Source of the DNA: Xestospongia bergquistia
Taxonomy: Eukaryota; Porifera; Demospongiae; Haplosclerida; Petrosiidae
Direction of reading: 5' to 3'
Length of the DNA: 64,000 nucleotides
Assembly: GCA_963965975.1 (NCBI GenBank)
Contig: OZ014415.1
Span: 5,523,001 to 5,587,000 of the forward strand
Within the stretch, counting starts at the first letter, position 1, and each line of letters begins with the position of its first letter. A program made the translations under genes and the position numbers. Under the pieces are notes generated by a model that was not told the origin of the DNA, searched no databases, and saw nothing but the letters and a program-made list of their open reading frames with translations. Shown in pieces: positions 16,544 to 30,900 of the stretch.

Positions 16544-17274
16544 CCCTTTTACATTCATGTCATTCATCCATTTAGATTCATATAATTCATCCATTTACTG
16601 ATCATTCGTCCATTTGCATTCATATCGTTCGTCCATTTAGATTTACATTATTCATCCATTTAGATTCATATGATTCATCCAGTTACTGATCATTCGTCCA
16701 TTTAGATTCAATCATTCATCCATTTACTGATCATTTGTCCATTTAGATTCATATAATTTCTCCATTTAGATTCATATCATTCATCCATTTACTTATGATT
16801 TGTCCATTTTGAGTAATGTCATTCATCCATTTACTGATTATTCGTTCATTTAGATTCATATCATTCATCCATTTGCTGATCATTTGTCCGATTACATTCA
16901 TGTCATTCATCCATTTCCTGATCATTCGTCCATTTACATTCACGTCATTCACCCATTTACAGATCACTCGTCCATTTAGATTCATATTATTACTCCATTT
17001 AGTTTCAAATAATTCTTCCATTTACCGATCATTCGTCCATTTAGATTCATGTCATTCATCCATTTACTGATCATTCGTCAATTTATATTAATATCATTCA
17101 TCCATTTAGATTCATGTCATTCATCCATTTACCTACCGATCATTCATCCATTTACATTCATGTCATTCATCTATTTACTGATGATTCGTCCATTTAGATT
17201 CATGTCATTCATCCATTTACTGATCATTCGTCCATTTAGATTCATATCATTCATCCATTTAGATTCATATCATT

Positions 17275-19600
17275 CATCAATTTACTTATGAATCATCCAT
17301 TTAGATTCAAGTCATTCGTCCATTTACATTCATATCATTCATCCATTTACTGATCATTCGTCCATTTACGTTCATGTCATTCATCCATTTATTGATGATT
17401 CGTCCATTTATATTCATATTATTCATCCATTAAGATTCATATCATTCATTCATTTACTGATCCTTCGTCCATTTAGATTCATGTCATTCATCCATTAACT
17501 GATGATTCGTCCATTTAAATTCATGTCATTCATCCCTTTATTGATGTTTTGTCCATTTAGATTCATGTCATTCATCCTTTTATTGATCATTAATCCATTT
17601 ATATTCATATCATTCATCCATTTAGATTCATATCATTTATCAATTTACTGATCATTCTTCCATTTAGATTCATGTCATTCCTCCATTTACTGATGATTCG
17701 CCCATTTATATTGATGTCATTCATCCATTTACTGATGATTCGTCCATTTAGATTCATGTCATTCATCCATTTACTGATGATTCCTCCATTTTCATTCATG
17801 TCATTCATCCATTTACTGATGATTCGCCCATTTATATTGATATCATTAATCCATTTACTGATCATTCGTCCATTTAGATTGATGTCATTCATCCATTTAC
17901 TGATCATTCGTCCATTTAGATTCATATCATTCATCCATTTACATTCATATCATTCATCCATTTACTGATCATTTGTCCATTTAGATTCATGTGATTCATC
18001 CATTTACTGATGATTCGTCCATTAGTTTCATGTCATTCATCAATTTAGTGATGATTCCTCTATTTAGATTAATGTCATTCATCCATTTCCTGATCATTCG
18101 TTCATTTAGATTCATATCATTCCTCCATTTAGATTCATATCATTCATCCATTTAGATTCATGTCATTCATCCATTTACTGATGATTCGTCCATTTATATT
18201 CATGTCATTCATCTATTTACTGATCATTCGTCCATTTAGATTGATATCATTCATCAATTTAGATTCACATGATTCATCCATTTACTGATGATTCGTCCAT
18301 TTAGATTCATGTCATTCATCCATTTACTGATGATTCGTCCATTTAGATTTATGTCATTCATCCATTTACTGATCATTCGTCCATATACATTCATGTCATT
18401 TGTCCATTTAGATTCACATTATTCATCCATTTAGATTCATATCATTCATCCATTTACTGATCATTCGTCCATTTAGATTCATGTCATTGTCCATTTACTG
18501 ATCATTTGTCCATTTAGATTTATGCATTCATCCATTTCTTGATCATTCGTCCATTTAGATTCATATCATTCCTCCATTTACATTCATATCATTGATCCAT
18601 TTACTGATGATTCGTCCGTTTAGATTCATGTCATTCATCCATTTACTGATCATTCGTCTATTTAGATTCATGTCATTCATCCATTTAATTATGATTCATC
18701 CATTTAGAGTCATATCAATCATCCATTTTCTGATCATTTGTCCGTTTAGGTTCATTTCATTCATCCATTTACTGATCATTCGTCCATTTAGATTCATGTC
18801 ATTCGTTCATTTACTGATCATTCAACCATTTAGATTCATACCATTCATCCATTTAGATTCATATCATTCATCCATTTACTTAAGATTCGTTCATTTAGAT
18901 TCATGTCATTCATCCATTTACTGATCATTCGTCCATTTACATTCATGTCATTGATCCAATTACTGATCATTCCTCCATTTACAATCATATCATTATCCAT
19001 TTAGATTCATATAATTCATGCATTTACTGGTCATTCGTCCATTTAGATTCAAATCATTCATGCATTTAGATTCATATCATTCATCCATTTACTTATGATT
19101 CGTCCATTTAGAGTCATGTCATTCATCCATTTACTGATCATTCGTCCGTTTACATTCATATCATTCATCCATTTACTGATCATTCGTCCATTTACATTCA
19201 TATCATTCGTCCATTTAGATTCATATTATTCATCCATTTAAATTCATATCATTCATCCCTTTACTGATGATTCGTCCATTTACATTCATGTCATTCATCC
19301 ATTTACTGATCATTCGTCCATTTAGATTAATATCATTCATTCATTTACTGATCATTCTTCCGTTTAGATTCATGCCATTCATCCATTTACTGATCATTCG
19401 TCCATTTAAATTCATGTCATTTGTCCATTTCCTTATCATTAGTCCATTTAGTGTCATATCATTCCTCCATTTAGATTCATATCATTCATCCATTTAGATT
19501 CATGTCATTCATCCATTTACTGATCATTCGTCCATTTAGATTCATGTCCTTCAACCATTTACTGATCATTCATCCATTTAGATTCATATCATTCCTCCAT
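17275..19600. repeat. Older higher-order repeat, right copy
   Basis: Diverged and shortened copy of the variant series at about 2,790-6,400. Single-base differences and missing units separate it from both recent 5.9-kb copies, so it is an older duplication layer. Confidence 0.75.
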
Positions 19601-22600
19601 TTAGATTCATGTCATTCATCCATTTACTAATGATTCCTCCATTTAGATTCATGTCATTCATCCATTTACTGATGATTCGTCCATTTAGATTCATGTCATT
19701 CATCCATTTACTGATCATTCGTCCATTTAGATTCATGTCCTTCATCCATTTGCTCATCATTCGTCCATTTAGATTCATGACATTCATCCATTTGCTGATC
19801 ATTCGTCCATTTACATTCATATCATTCGTCCATTTAGATTCATATTATTCATCCATTTAGATTGATATCATTCATTCATTTACTGATCATTTGTTCCTTT
19901 AGATTCATGTCATTCATCCATTTACTGATCATTCGTCCATTTAGATTCATGTCATTCATCCATTTCCTGATCATTCGTCCATTTAGATTCATATCATTCT
20001 TCCATTTACATTCATATCATTCATTCATTTACTGATCATTAGTCCATTTAGATTCATATCATTCATCCATTTAATTATGATTCGTCCTTTTAGAGTCATG
20101 TCATTCATCCATTTACTGATCATTTTTCAATTAAATTCATATCATTCATCCATTTAGTGATCATTTGTCCGTTTAGATTCATGTCATTCATCCATTTACT
20201 GATCATTCGTCCATTTAGATTCATGTCATTCATTCATTTACTGATCATTCGACCATTTAGATTCATACCATTCATCCATTTAGATTCATATCATTCATCC
20301 ATTTACTTATGATTCGTTCATTTAGATTCATGTCATTCATCCATTTACTGATCATTCACCATTTACGTTCATGTCATTCATCCATTTACTAATCATTCCT
20401 CCATTTACAATCATATCATTCATCCATTTAGATTCATATAATTCATCCATTTACTGGTCATTCGTTTATTTAGATTCATGTCATTCATCCATTATCTGAT
20501 GATTCGTCCATTTAGATTCAAATCATTCATCCATTTAGATTCATATAATTCATCCATTTACTTATGACTCGTCCTTTTATAGTCATGTCATTTATCCATT
20601 TACTGATCATTCATCCGTTTACATTCATGTCATTCATCCATTTACTGATCATTCGTCCATTTACATTCATATCATTTGTCCATTTAGATTCATATTATTC
20701 ATCCATTTAGATTCATTCATTCATCCATTTACTGATGATTTGTCCATTTAGATTCATGTTATTCATCCATTTACTGATCATTCGTCCATTTACATTCATG
20801 TCATTCATCCATTTACTGATCATTCGTCCATTTAGATTAATATCATTCATCTTTTTACTGATCATTCGTCCGTTTAGATTCATGTCATTGATCCGTTTAC
20901 TGATCATTTGTCCATTTAGATTCATGTCATTCATCCATTTCCTGATCATTCGTCTATTTAGATTCATATCATTCCTTTATTTAGATTTATATCATTCATC
21001 CATTTACAGATTATTCGTCCATTTAGATTCATGTCATTCATCCATTTACTGATCATTCGTCCATTTAGAATCATGTCCTTCATCCATTTACTGAAGATTC
21101 GTCCATTTAGATTCATGTCATTCATCCATTTACTGATCATTCGTCCATTTACATTCACGTTATTCATCCATTTACTGATCATTCGTCCATTTAGATTCAT
21201 ATTATTCCTCTATTTAGATTCATATTATTCATCCATTTACCTATCATTTGTTCATTTATATTCATGTCATTCATCCATTTAATGATGATTCGTCCATTTA
21301 GATTCATGTCATTCATCCATTTACTGATGATTCGTCCATTTAGATTTGTCATTCATCTATTTACTGATGATTCCTCCATTTAGATTCATGTCATTCATCC
21401 ATTTACTGATCATTCGTCCATTTAGATTCATATTATTCATCCATTTATATTCATATCATTCATCAATTTACTGATCATTCGTTAATTGAGATTCATGTCA
21501 TTCATCCATTTACTGATGATTCGTCCATTTAGATTCATGTCATTCTTCCATTTACAGTTGATTCGTCCATTTAGATCATGTCATTCATCCATTTGCTGAT
21601 CATTCGTCCATTTAAATTCATGTCATTCATCCATTTACTGTTCATTCGTCCATTTAGATTCATGTCATTAATCCATTTACTGATCATTCGCCATTTATAT
21701 TCATTTTTCCTCCTTTTAGATTCATATCATTAATCCATTTACCGATCATTCGTCGATTTACATTCATGTCATTCATCCATTTACTGATCATTCGTCCATC
21801 TAGATTCATGTCATTCATCCATTTACCGATGATTTGTCCATTTAGATTCATGTTATTCTTCCATTTACTGTTGATTCGTCCATTTAGATTCATGTGATTA
21901 ATCCATTTACTGATCATTCACCATTTATATTCATATTATTCATCCATTTAGATTCATATCATTCATCCATTTTCCGATCATTCGTCAATTTACATTCATG
22001 TCATTCATCCATTTTCTATTGATTCGTCCATTTAGATTCATGTCATTCATTCATTTATTGATGATTCGTCCATTTAGATTCATACCATTCATCCATTTAG
22101 ATTCATGTCATTCATCCATTTACTTATGATTCGTTCATTTAGATTCATGTCATTCATCCATTTACTGCTCATTCGTCCATTTACATTCATGTCATTCATC
22201 CATTTACTGATCATTCCTCCATTTACAATCATATCATTCATCCATTTAGATCATGTCATTCATCCATTTACTGATGATTCGTCCATTTAGATTCATGTCA
22301 TTCATCCATTTACTGATTTTTCGTCCATTTATATTCATAATATTCATCCATTTAGATCATATCATTCATCCATTTACCGATCATTCGTCGATTTACATTC
22401 ATGGCATTTATCCATTTCCTGATCATTCGGCCGTTTAGATTCATATCATTCATCCATTTACTGATGATTCGTCCATTTAGAGTCATGTCATTCATCCATT
22501 GACTGATCATTCGTCCATTTACATTAATGTCATTCATCCATTTACTGATTATTCGTCCATTTAGATTCATATCATTCTTCCATTTAGATTCACATCATTC

Positions 22601-24629
22601 ATCCATTTACTTATGATTTGTCCATTTAGAGTCATATCATTCATCCATTTACTGATCATTCGTCTATTTAGATTCATATCATTCAACCATTTAGATTCAC
22701 ATCATTCATCCATTTACTTATGATTCGTCCATTTAGAGTCATATCATTCATCCATTTACTGATCGTTTGTCCGTTTACATTCATGTCATTCATCTATTTA
22801 CTGATCATTCGTCCATTTAGATTCATATCTTTCGTCAATTTAGTGATCATTCGTCCATTTAGATTCATGTCATTCATCCATTTACTGATCATTCGTCCGT
22901 TTAGATTCATGTCATTCATCCATTTACTGATCATTCGTCCATTTTGATTCATGTCATTCAATTATTTACTGATCATTCGTCCATTTCGATTCATATCATT
23001 CATCCATTTACATATGATGCGTCCTTTCGATTCATGTCATTCATTTATTTACTGATCATTCGTCCATTTAGATTCATGTCATTCATCCATTTACTGATGA
23101 TTCTTCCATTTAGAGTCATGTCATTTATCCATTTACAGATTATTCGTCCATTTAGAGTCATGTCATTCATCCATTTACTGATCATTCGTCCATTTAGATT
23201 CAAGTTATTCATCCATTTCCTGATCATTCGTCCATTTAGATTCATGTCATTCATCCATTTACTGATCATTCGTCCATTTACATTAACGTCATTCATCCAT
23301 TTACTGATCATTCGTCTATTTACATTCACGTCATTCATCCATTTACTGATGATTCGTCTATTTAGAGTCATGTCATTCATCCATTTACTGATCATTCTTC
23401 TATTTAGAGTCATGTTATTCATTCATTTCCTGATCATTCGTCCATTTATATTCATGTCATTCATCCATTTACTGATCATTCGTCCATTTACATTCACGTC
23501 ATTCATCCATTTACTGATCATTCGTCCATTTAGATTCATGTTATTCCTCCATTTAGATTCATATAATTCATCCATTTACTGATGATTCGTCCATTTAGAT
23601 TCATATCATTTATCCATTTACTAATGATTTGTCCATTGAGATTCATATCATTCATCCATTTAGTGATCATTCGTCCATTTAGATTCATATCATTCATCCA
23701 TTTACTGATCATTCGTCCATTTAGATTCATATCATTCATCCATTTACTGATCATTCGTCCATTTAGATTCATATTATTTATCCATTTACTGATCATTCGT
23801 CCATTTAGATTTATATCTTTCATCCATTTACTGATCATTCGTCCATTTACGTTCATATAATTCATCCATTTATTCATCATTCGTCCATTCAGATTAATTT
23901 AATTCATCCATTTACTGATCATTCGTCAATTTAGATTCATATCATTTATCCATTTACTGATCATTTGTCTATTTAGATTCATATCATTCCTGCAGTTACT
24001 GATCATTCGTCCATTTAGATTCATATCATTCATCCATTTATTGATCATTCGTCCATTTAGATTCATATCATTCATCCATTTACCGATCATTCGTCCATTT
24101 AGATTCATATCATTTATCCATTTACTGATCGTTCGTCTATTTAGATTCATAACATTCATCCATTTACTAATCATTCGTCCATTTATGTTCTAATCATTTA
24201 TACATTTACTGATTATTCGTTTATTTAGATTCATATCATTCATACATTTACTGATTATTCGTTTATTTAGATTCATATCATTCATACATTTACTGATCAT
24301 TCGTCCATTTACAATCTAATCATTCATATATTTACTGATTGTTCATTCATTTAGATTCATATCATTCATCCATTTACTGATCATTCGTCCATTTAGATTC
24401 ATATCATTCATCCATTTACTGATTATTCGTCCATTTAGATTCATATCTTTCATCCATTTACTGATCATTCGTCCATTTACATTCATATAATTCATCCATT
24501 TATTCATCATTCGTCCATTCAGATTAATTTAATTCATCTATTTACTGATCATTCGTCAGTTTAGATTCATATCATTTATCCATTTACTGATCATTCGTCT
24601 ATTTAGATTCATATCATTCCATCAGTTAC

Positions 24630-25880
24630 TGATCATTCGTCCATTTAGATTAATATAATTCGTCTATTTACTTATCATTTGTCCATTTAGATTCATATAT
24701 CATTCCTACATTTACTGATCATTCGTCAATTTATATTCATGTCATTCCTGCAGTTACTGATCATTCATCCATTTACGTTCATATAATTCATCCATATATT
24801 CATCATTCGTCCATTCAGATTAATTTAATTCATCCATTTACTGATCATTCGTCAGTTTATTTTCATATCATTTATCCATTTACTGATCACTCGCCCATTT
24901 AGATTCGTATCATTCATAAATTTACTGATCATTTGACCATTTAAATTCTAATCATTCATACATTAACTGATTATTCATTTAGATTCATGTCATTCATACA
25001 TTTACTGATCATTCGTCCATTTACATTCTAATCATTCATATATTTACTGATTATTCATTCATTTAGATTCATGTCATTCATACATTTACTGATCATTCGT
25101 CCATTTACATTCTAATCATTCATATATTTACTGATTATTCATTCATTTAGATTCATATCATTCATCCATTTACTGATCATTCGTCCATTTACGTTCATAT
25201 AATTCATCCATTTATTCATCATTCGTCCATTCAGATTAATTTAATTCATCTATTTACTGATCATTCGTCAGTTTAGATTCATATCATTCCTGCAGTTACT
25301 GATCATTCGTCCATTTAGATTAATATAATTCGTCCATTTACTTATCATTTGTCCATTTAGATTCATATATCATTCCTACATTTACTGATCATTCGTCTAT
25401 TTATATTCATGTCATTCCTGCAGTTACTGATCATTCATCCATTTTCGTTCATATAATTCATCCATATATTCATCATTCGTCCATTCAGATTAATTTAATT
25501 CATCCATTTACTGATCATTCGTCAGTTTATTTTCATATCATTTATCCATTTACTGATCACTCGCCCATTTAGATTCGTATCATTCATAAATTTACTGATC
25601 ATTTGACCATTTAAATTCTAATCATTCATACATTAACTGATTATTCATTTAGATTCATGTCATTCATACATTTACTGATCATTCGTCCATTTACATTCTA
25701 ATCATTCATATATTTACTGATTATTCATTCATTTAGATTCATGTCATTCATACATTTACTGATCATTCGTCCATTTACATTCTAATCATTCATATATTTA
25801 CTGATTATTCATTCATTTAGATTCATATCATTCATCCATTTACTGATCATTCGTCCATTTACGTTCATATAATTCATCCA
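24630..25880. repeat. 670-bp higher-order repeat near the array edge
   Basis: About 580 bp is repeated at an offset of 670 bp (24,630-25,210 and 25,300-25,880). Markers include CATTCCTGCAGTTACTGATC at 24,744 and 25,414, and a TTCTAATCATTCATATATT series. The units here are more degenerate than the array centre, with ACATTCTAATC and TCAGATTAATTTAATTC variants, as is common at satellite edges. Confidence 0.8.
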
Positions 25881-26149
25881 TATATTCATCATTCGTCCAT
25901 TCAGATTAATTTAATTCATCCATTTACTGATCATTCGTCAGTTTAGATTCATATCATTTATCCATTTACTGATCATTCGTCTATTTAGATTCATATAATT
26001 CTTCCATTTACTCATCATTCGTCTGTTTAGATTCATATCATTCATCCATTTACTGATCGTTCGTCCATTTAGATTCATATCATTCATCCATTTACTGATC
26101 ATTCGTCCATTTAAATTGATATCATTCATCCATTTACTGATCATTCGTA

Positions 26150-27522
26150 CACTTCCTTCACATGATGAAGGAGTGGAGACAGAAGATGAACTCTGCAGAG
26201 CTCTAAATGAGGGATAGTTAATTCTTGATTGGTGCAACCTGGAGGGAAATACAACAAAGTTAGTAATAGATTGTGTTGGTGACTTGTGTGATAAACCTGC
26301 AATACCAGTTATATGTGTATTTTGGCTCAAGCGAGGAAGATTGAGTGTTCGAGCCAATTGATCAGATATGATAGAAGCAGACGAAGCACTGTCCAATATA
26401 GCTCTTGCTTCTGATGATGACCCATTGGGAGAAATAACCAAAATTCGACGAGTCATTAAAAGTGAACTTGATTTGAGACCTGCATTCATGGCAGTATGCG
26501 ATGTGACAGGGCTTGAAGAGCTGTCATCAGGGGGTGCTGAAGGAGTATCCTTAGGAGAATCCTCATGTGAAAGAGTGTGATGAGGTCTCTGACATTGTTT
26601 ACATTTGTGATTGGACTTGCATTCTCTAACAAAGTGATTTGTTTCAAGACAATTCATACAAAGATTATTTGATTTGATAATTGATACTCTGATTGTGATT
26701 CATCGATTTGAATCGTGAACAAATATATTGGATGCTTATCTTGTTTACAAATGATACAGTAATTAAAGTGACTATCAACTGTGTTAGCAACCATCAAAGT
26801 GATTTGTTTGTTAAGTCTCCTAATAGGTAATTGCTCGTCTTTGGACGTTTTTTAGAAGTGTCCGAGACTGAACTTTCAGATGCTTGGGCTCGAAGATCAA
26901 TAAATTTTAGGAGTTCTTGATAGTGTGGAACATCTACACAGTCTTGACTGTGTTTCTGCCACTCGAACATGGTGTTCGTGTCTAATTTTAATTCCAACAC
27001 AGAGGTAATGAAGGGACCAGAGGGTTCATAACCCATTGACCTGAGAGCACGCAAGTGCTGTTGAACAGTGTCATGAAGTCGTCTTAACTTCTTACCCCTA
27101 CCATCTTTGAGCGTGGGAATGTTGAGTATCACATGAACATGAGCTTGATGGGGAAGGCGAGGTCTATCATATCAAGTCTTGAGACAATCGATTGCTTCCA
27201 TATAATGTTCATCACATCGTGAGAGACCTTCTATGGCATGTTTCACCAATCCATCCTTGAGAGCATGGCAAAGATAGACTAATTTCTCTACCTCAGAGAG
27301 ATTAGGACGATCATGCACAGAAATACAAAATTGTTCCCAGAAACACTTCCAATTCAAAATGTTCCCATCAAACGTTGGCACATCTAATTTTTGGAGTTTT
27401 ACTCCCTTATTGTTTGAAGAATCAGATGATGGTGATGAAGTTGAAGTTCCTAATAGCAACTCCTTTATCTTTAGAGAGCAGTCGAAGAGCACATCTTGAA
27501 GTACAGAATGTTCGACAACTAA
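26150..27522 (-). pseudogene. BEL/Pao-type retrotransposon gag-pol fragment, decayed
   Basis: Minus-strand remnant read from right to left. 27,175-27,492 encodes a DUF1759-like Gag region (KLDVPTFDG, W-x-x-F-W-x-x-F). 26,797-27,171 continues in the same frame (RPRLPHQAHV, then a KDGRGKKLRRLHDT block). A zinc-knuckle region follows (CIICKQDKHP; CMNCLETNHFVREC; CKQCQRPHHTLSH), then a retroviral-type aspartic protease region (DUF1758-like) with ILDSASSASIISDQLA, where the usual D-S/T-G reads D-S-A. Breaks seen: an in-frame TGA at 27,172-27,174, a frameshift at about 26,796, and another between about 26,680 and 26,740. No reverse transcriptase or integrase is present, because the array begins at about 26,150 just after the protease region. 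No LTR was identified. It is a dead copy; the family assignment rests on motif recognition. Confidence 0.85.
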
Positions 27523-27968
27523 TTTGTAAGATGAAGATTAGGTAGGAAGTTTTAGACTGTTCCATTCTAGCTAACTTACTAGTAATCTTGCTATAGTTTC
27601 TGTAACCCAAATAGCACACAGCCATGATAGAATGTAATGAACAACATTGTCAGTATCCCCGAGAAAATACCTCCATTGAAGTAAGAGAAAGCCAGCATAA
27701 AGCACGAGGTTAACCATCAAAAAAAATCCAAAAAATATATTAACAGTTTCATGTCTGCAATCTTCCACTTGATTCGCTTCTTCTGATACCACTTAAGAAT
27801 CTCGGAAGGAGGTATATTATTACTTAGTCCATGACAAGGCAATAGGAATGAAGGGCTAATTATTATAACATATTTAAACCATTTTTAGTCACTGATTTTA
27901 CCTTTAAATTTGATATTTCATGCAAATAAAAAAATAATAATTGTCATAAATATTAAAGGTAGTGTGTA
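27523..27968. other. Intergenic sequence between retroelement and MFSD8-like gene
   Basis: There is no convincing gene here. A minus-strand 73-codon frame (27,571-27,792) contains two hydrophobic stretches, but has no recognisable family and no splice partner. A TGG-starting 12-mer (minus strand, 27,780-27,791) resembles a retroelement primer-binding site, yet no LTR ending in CA lies beside it. It may be the degraded 5' end of the BEL/Pao copy. Confidence 0.4.
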
Positions 27969-30900
27969 TTATAATGAACTATTCTCTATGTCATCCACCC
28001 TGTCATCATTAATGTAATTAATGGAGTTCTCTGATAACTGTAGAGAAGGTATAGTCTGTAAGGGCTTGTATGAACTATCAGTGATCATTCCCTGAAAGTA
28101 AAGACAAAATATTTAAAATATCTATATCAATTGTTGCAACATCAAAGGACAAGTGTACTTATAAATTGATTATTCTCCTCTCTGGCTGTACTGGTATTTC
28201 AACTCTTATAACATAAGTAAACTTTGTATTATAATATATAGCATCAAAAAATACTAAATATTTGACTATAATTATTATTGGGAAAATATCTTCATTATGA
28301 ATAATTATAACTATTGTCCTGAGGTATCAAATTGACACTACTACAATCAGGATTTTACAAAATAATATAATAACAATAGTACCTGCTTTCGTTTCATAGT
28401 TCGGTAGAGCAATATAAAGAAAATGATCACCATTAACTGAACACCAGACAATAATAACATTGGTAGCCATGTTCGTCTATTGGCAGCTAAATAACTTGGA
28501 ACACCTAAAAATTACAGATATTTTTAAATTAGATATTTCTATGGACTGAAATGACACTATCAATTTTAAATTATTTCCACAATTATACAATATTATGTAA
28601 GGCATCTTGACAAATTTTTAACTAATTAAAAATTACCCCAAAGTGGTCCAGTCCCTCTAGCAAGTGCTCCGCTTGCTATCATCAATCCCATGACAAGCCC
28701 CTGTAATTAGCAGACAAATTTAATATATTATATATTTTAGATCACTACCTGTGACGATTGTCCTAAACCATCAGAAGCAATGAGTGTTAGCGTAAATCGA
28801 ACTATAGGATATCCAAATGTGAATAGACACAATCCAACTAAAAATTGAACTAAATTTAAGGAGTAATGGCGACTCAAACAGACATGATTACAACGGTCAC
28901 AATATTGACCATTGACTCTAGAGATAGGATTCCAGAAACATTCATAATTTGGAAGTGACTTAAACAATCCACAAACACAGCTATCATTAAAATCCACACA
29001 ATCACTAACATCAATATTATACTCAGCAGCTAAACATATGGGAGAATTCTCTGTACAGTTATTTGAAATGGAACTGCACTGCTTGTTATTATTGTCATTG
29101 TCTTGAGCATTAGTGGTATCTATAGTAACAAAAGCCAACTGCCACAATTCAGAATCAAAATTATCATATAAGCTTTTATAGTGAAAGCATTTCATACTAC
29201 CGCTACCTACAGAGCTCAGTTTGTCGGTATTAGTATTAACATGATAGGTATATTCAGTATAACCTGTTGAATAGAGTGATACAAAGGAATTAATGTATGA
29301 CCAATAACAGTAAAATGATGGACTGAATGTAATTGTTGTATTGTTGGTGTTCCATAAAGTGGGCTGGCATAGAAGAGTAGAAGGTTGATAATGATCTGCT
29401 TGACTCAATACTTGTAATAATGTACATGTTGTGTTTCTATCAGCAGCAGTACAGTCATCTCTACAATATAATGTAGCATTCAAACTGATTTTATTGTGTT
29501 CAGTGTTGTTTGTAGTCCATTTAGTACATTTAACAGTACCAGAGCCATCTGAAGATAAGTAAAATAATCTTGTGTCTAATTCTATGCTTTTTTGTTGTAT
29601 CCAATCTATTGTTCCATCAGTCAACTGATTACAGGGGTCACCATTAATAGATTGAAAATCAGAAGCAATTAAGGAGCCAAATAACAACAGCAACATACCA
29701 AAAAGACAGATTATTCTATTATCAATGTGACATCTTTGCAGACAATAACTACAATTATAATGAAAAAAATTCAATAACTAGCCAGTCCCTTTGTACAAAC
29801 TACTACTTAAAATTATGAATCATAATATTCTATGGTTGACTATAGTATTATAAGTAAGATAGCAAGACCTCCAGTATACTCATTTACTATGCTTATTGGT
29901 GCCTATAAAGAGGTTATATCAAGTACTTCCAAAGCCAGGGTTCCTTAATTTCACCTCCAACATGACTGGACATGTGTATGATAACTAACAATTAACTACT
30001 TTAGCCACACAAGGATGTACGTGATTTACATTAAGCATAACAGGCATATTACATATACAACAAGTGACTTCTATTGTATAACTCATAGACTCAATAACAA
30101 CATTTGTCTCATTCTCATAGTACATGCAAGTCAGTCAAACTTAAGAGGCAGACATTTTGTTAGTTAAATATAATATTAGTGGGATACTATGTGTAGAGAA
30201 CTTACATGAACATGTTACCAAAAGCATACAACATCAGTGATCCTAAAATGATGTACGAGGTGTATTCAATGGTAACACCAAAATTATCTGACAGAATAGG
30301 ATTTTGAAGACTCTCAATAACAGCTAGATACCATGTGCTAAGAAAGAAGGCAATAACAATATATGCTATGGTCTATTACATTGTAAAGGAAAAGTATTAC
30401 TTTTAAGAATGAATAAGATACAATAGTTTAAATGGATACATAAGATGGAATCTTTGTCTCTGTACTGGTTGTAGTCAATCTACAACTCCAATGTCTTTTT
30501 TTAACACTAGTTTTTATAACTCTGTTTAAGTCTGTCCATTTCTCTCGGAAACATAATAAAACAAAACTGGCTATAACTGATGAATGTAGACATATATACC
30601 AGCCTGACCAACGAAACTGGTCTACAGGTAAATGAACCACTATAGCTGATAAACCTACAACATTATAGAGCATACATTGTACAAATAATTGTATGTGTAC
30701 CTGGTCCTCCAGCCAACGACAATGATCCAACAGTGAATGTAAAGAAAAAACTAGTATATTTGATTGTTGATTTCATCTGCTTCTCTGGTGGTAACATATC
30801 AATAGCTTTCTGACCAGTTTCACCAAGGTAAGCTCTTAAAATAACTTGCAGTCCCCCAAAAGTAAGGCCTTGGAAAAATCGACCTACATAACATAATATA

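Larger units (their letters stand above)
1..26150. repeat. 42-bp satellite/minisatellite array
   Basis: The whole stretch is built from one 42-bp unit and runs off the left edge. The unit is a dimer of two related half-units: a 19-bp form (ATTCRTCCATTTACTGATC) and a 23-bp form (ATTCRTCCATTT followed by AGATTCATRTC). Most of the array alternates the two, but 23-23 runs are frequent, so local spacing varies. At 42 bp per unit the segment holds roughly 600 copies. Because 42 is divisible by 3, several frames stay open for hundreds of bases, giving 14-residue peptide periods on + (SFIHLLIIRPFRFM) and - (NDMNLNGRMISKWM). I see no gene, RNA gene or other non-satellite sequence inside it. Point variants and small indels are scattered throughout, and several longer duplications are listed separately. 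Confidence 0.97.

Noticed and set aside
1..26150. CRISPR-like look of short spaced repeats
   Set aside because: Half-units are all related to each other; there are no unique spacers, and the genome is eukaryotic.
26368..26580. Plus-strand 70-codon frame opposite the retroelement
   Set aside because: Antisense shadow of the zinc-knuckle/protease frame, with no independent support.
27780..27791. Primer-binding-site-like TGGTATCAGAAG (minus strand)
   Set aside because: No LTR end or matching LTR was found beside it, so it is only a weak hint for the 5' end of the element.
27571..27792. Minus-strand 73-codon hydrophobic frame beside the retroelement
   Set aside because: No family match, no partner exon and low complexity; recorded as unexplained intergenic sequence.
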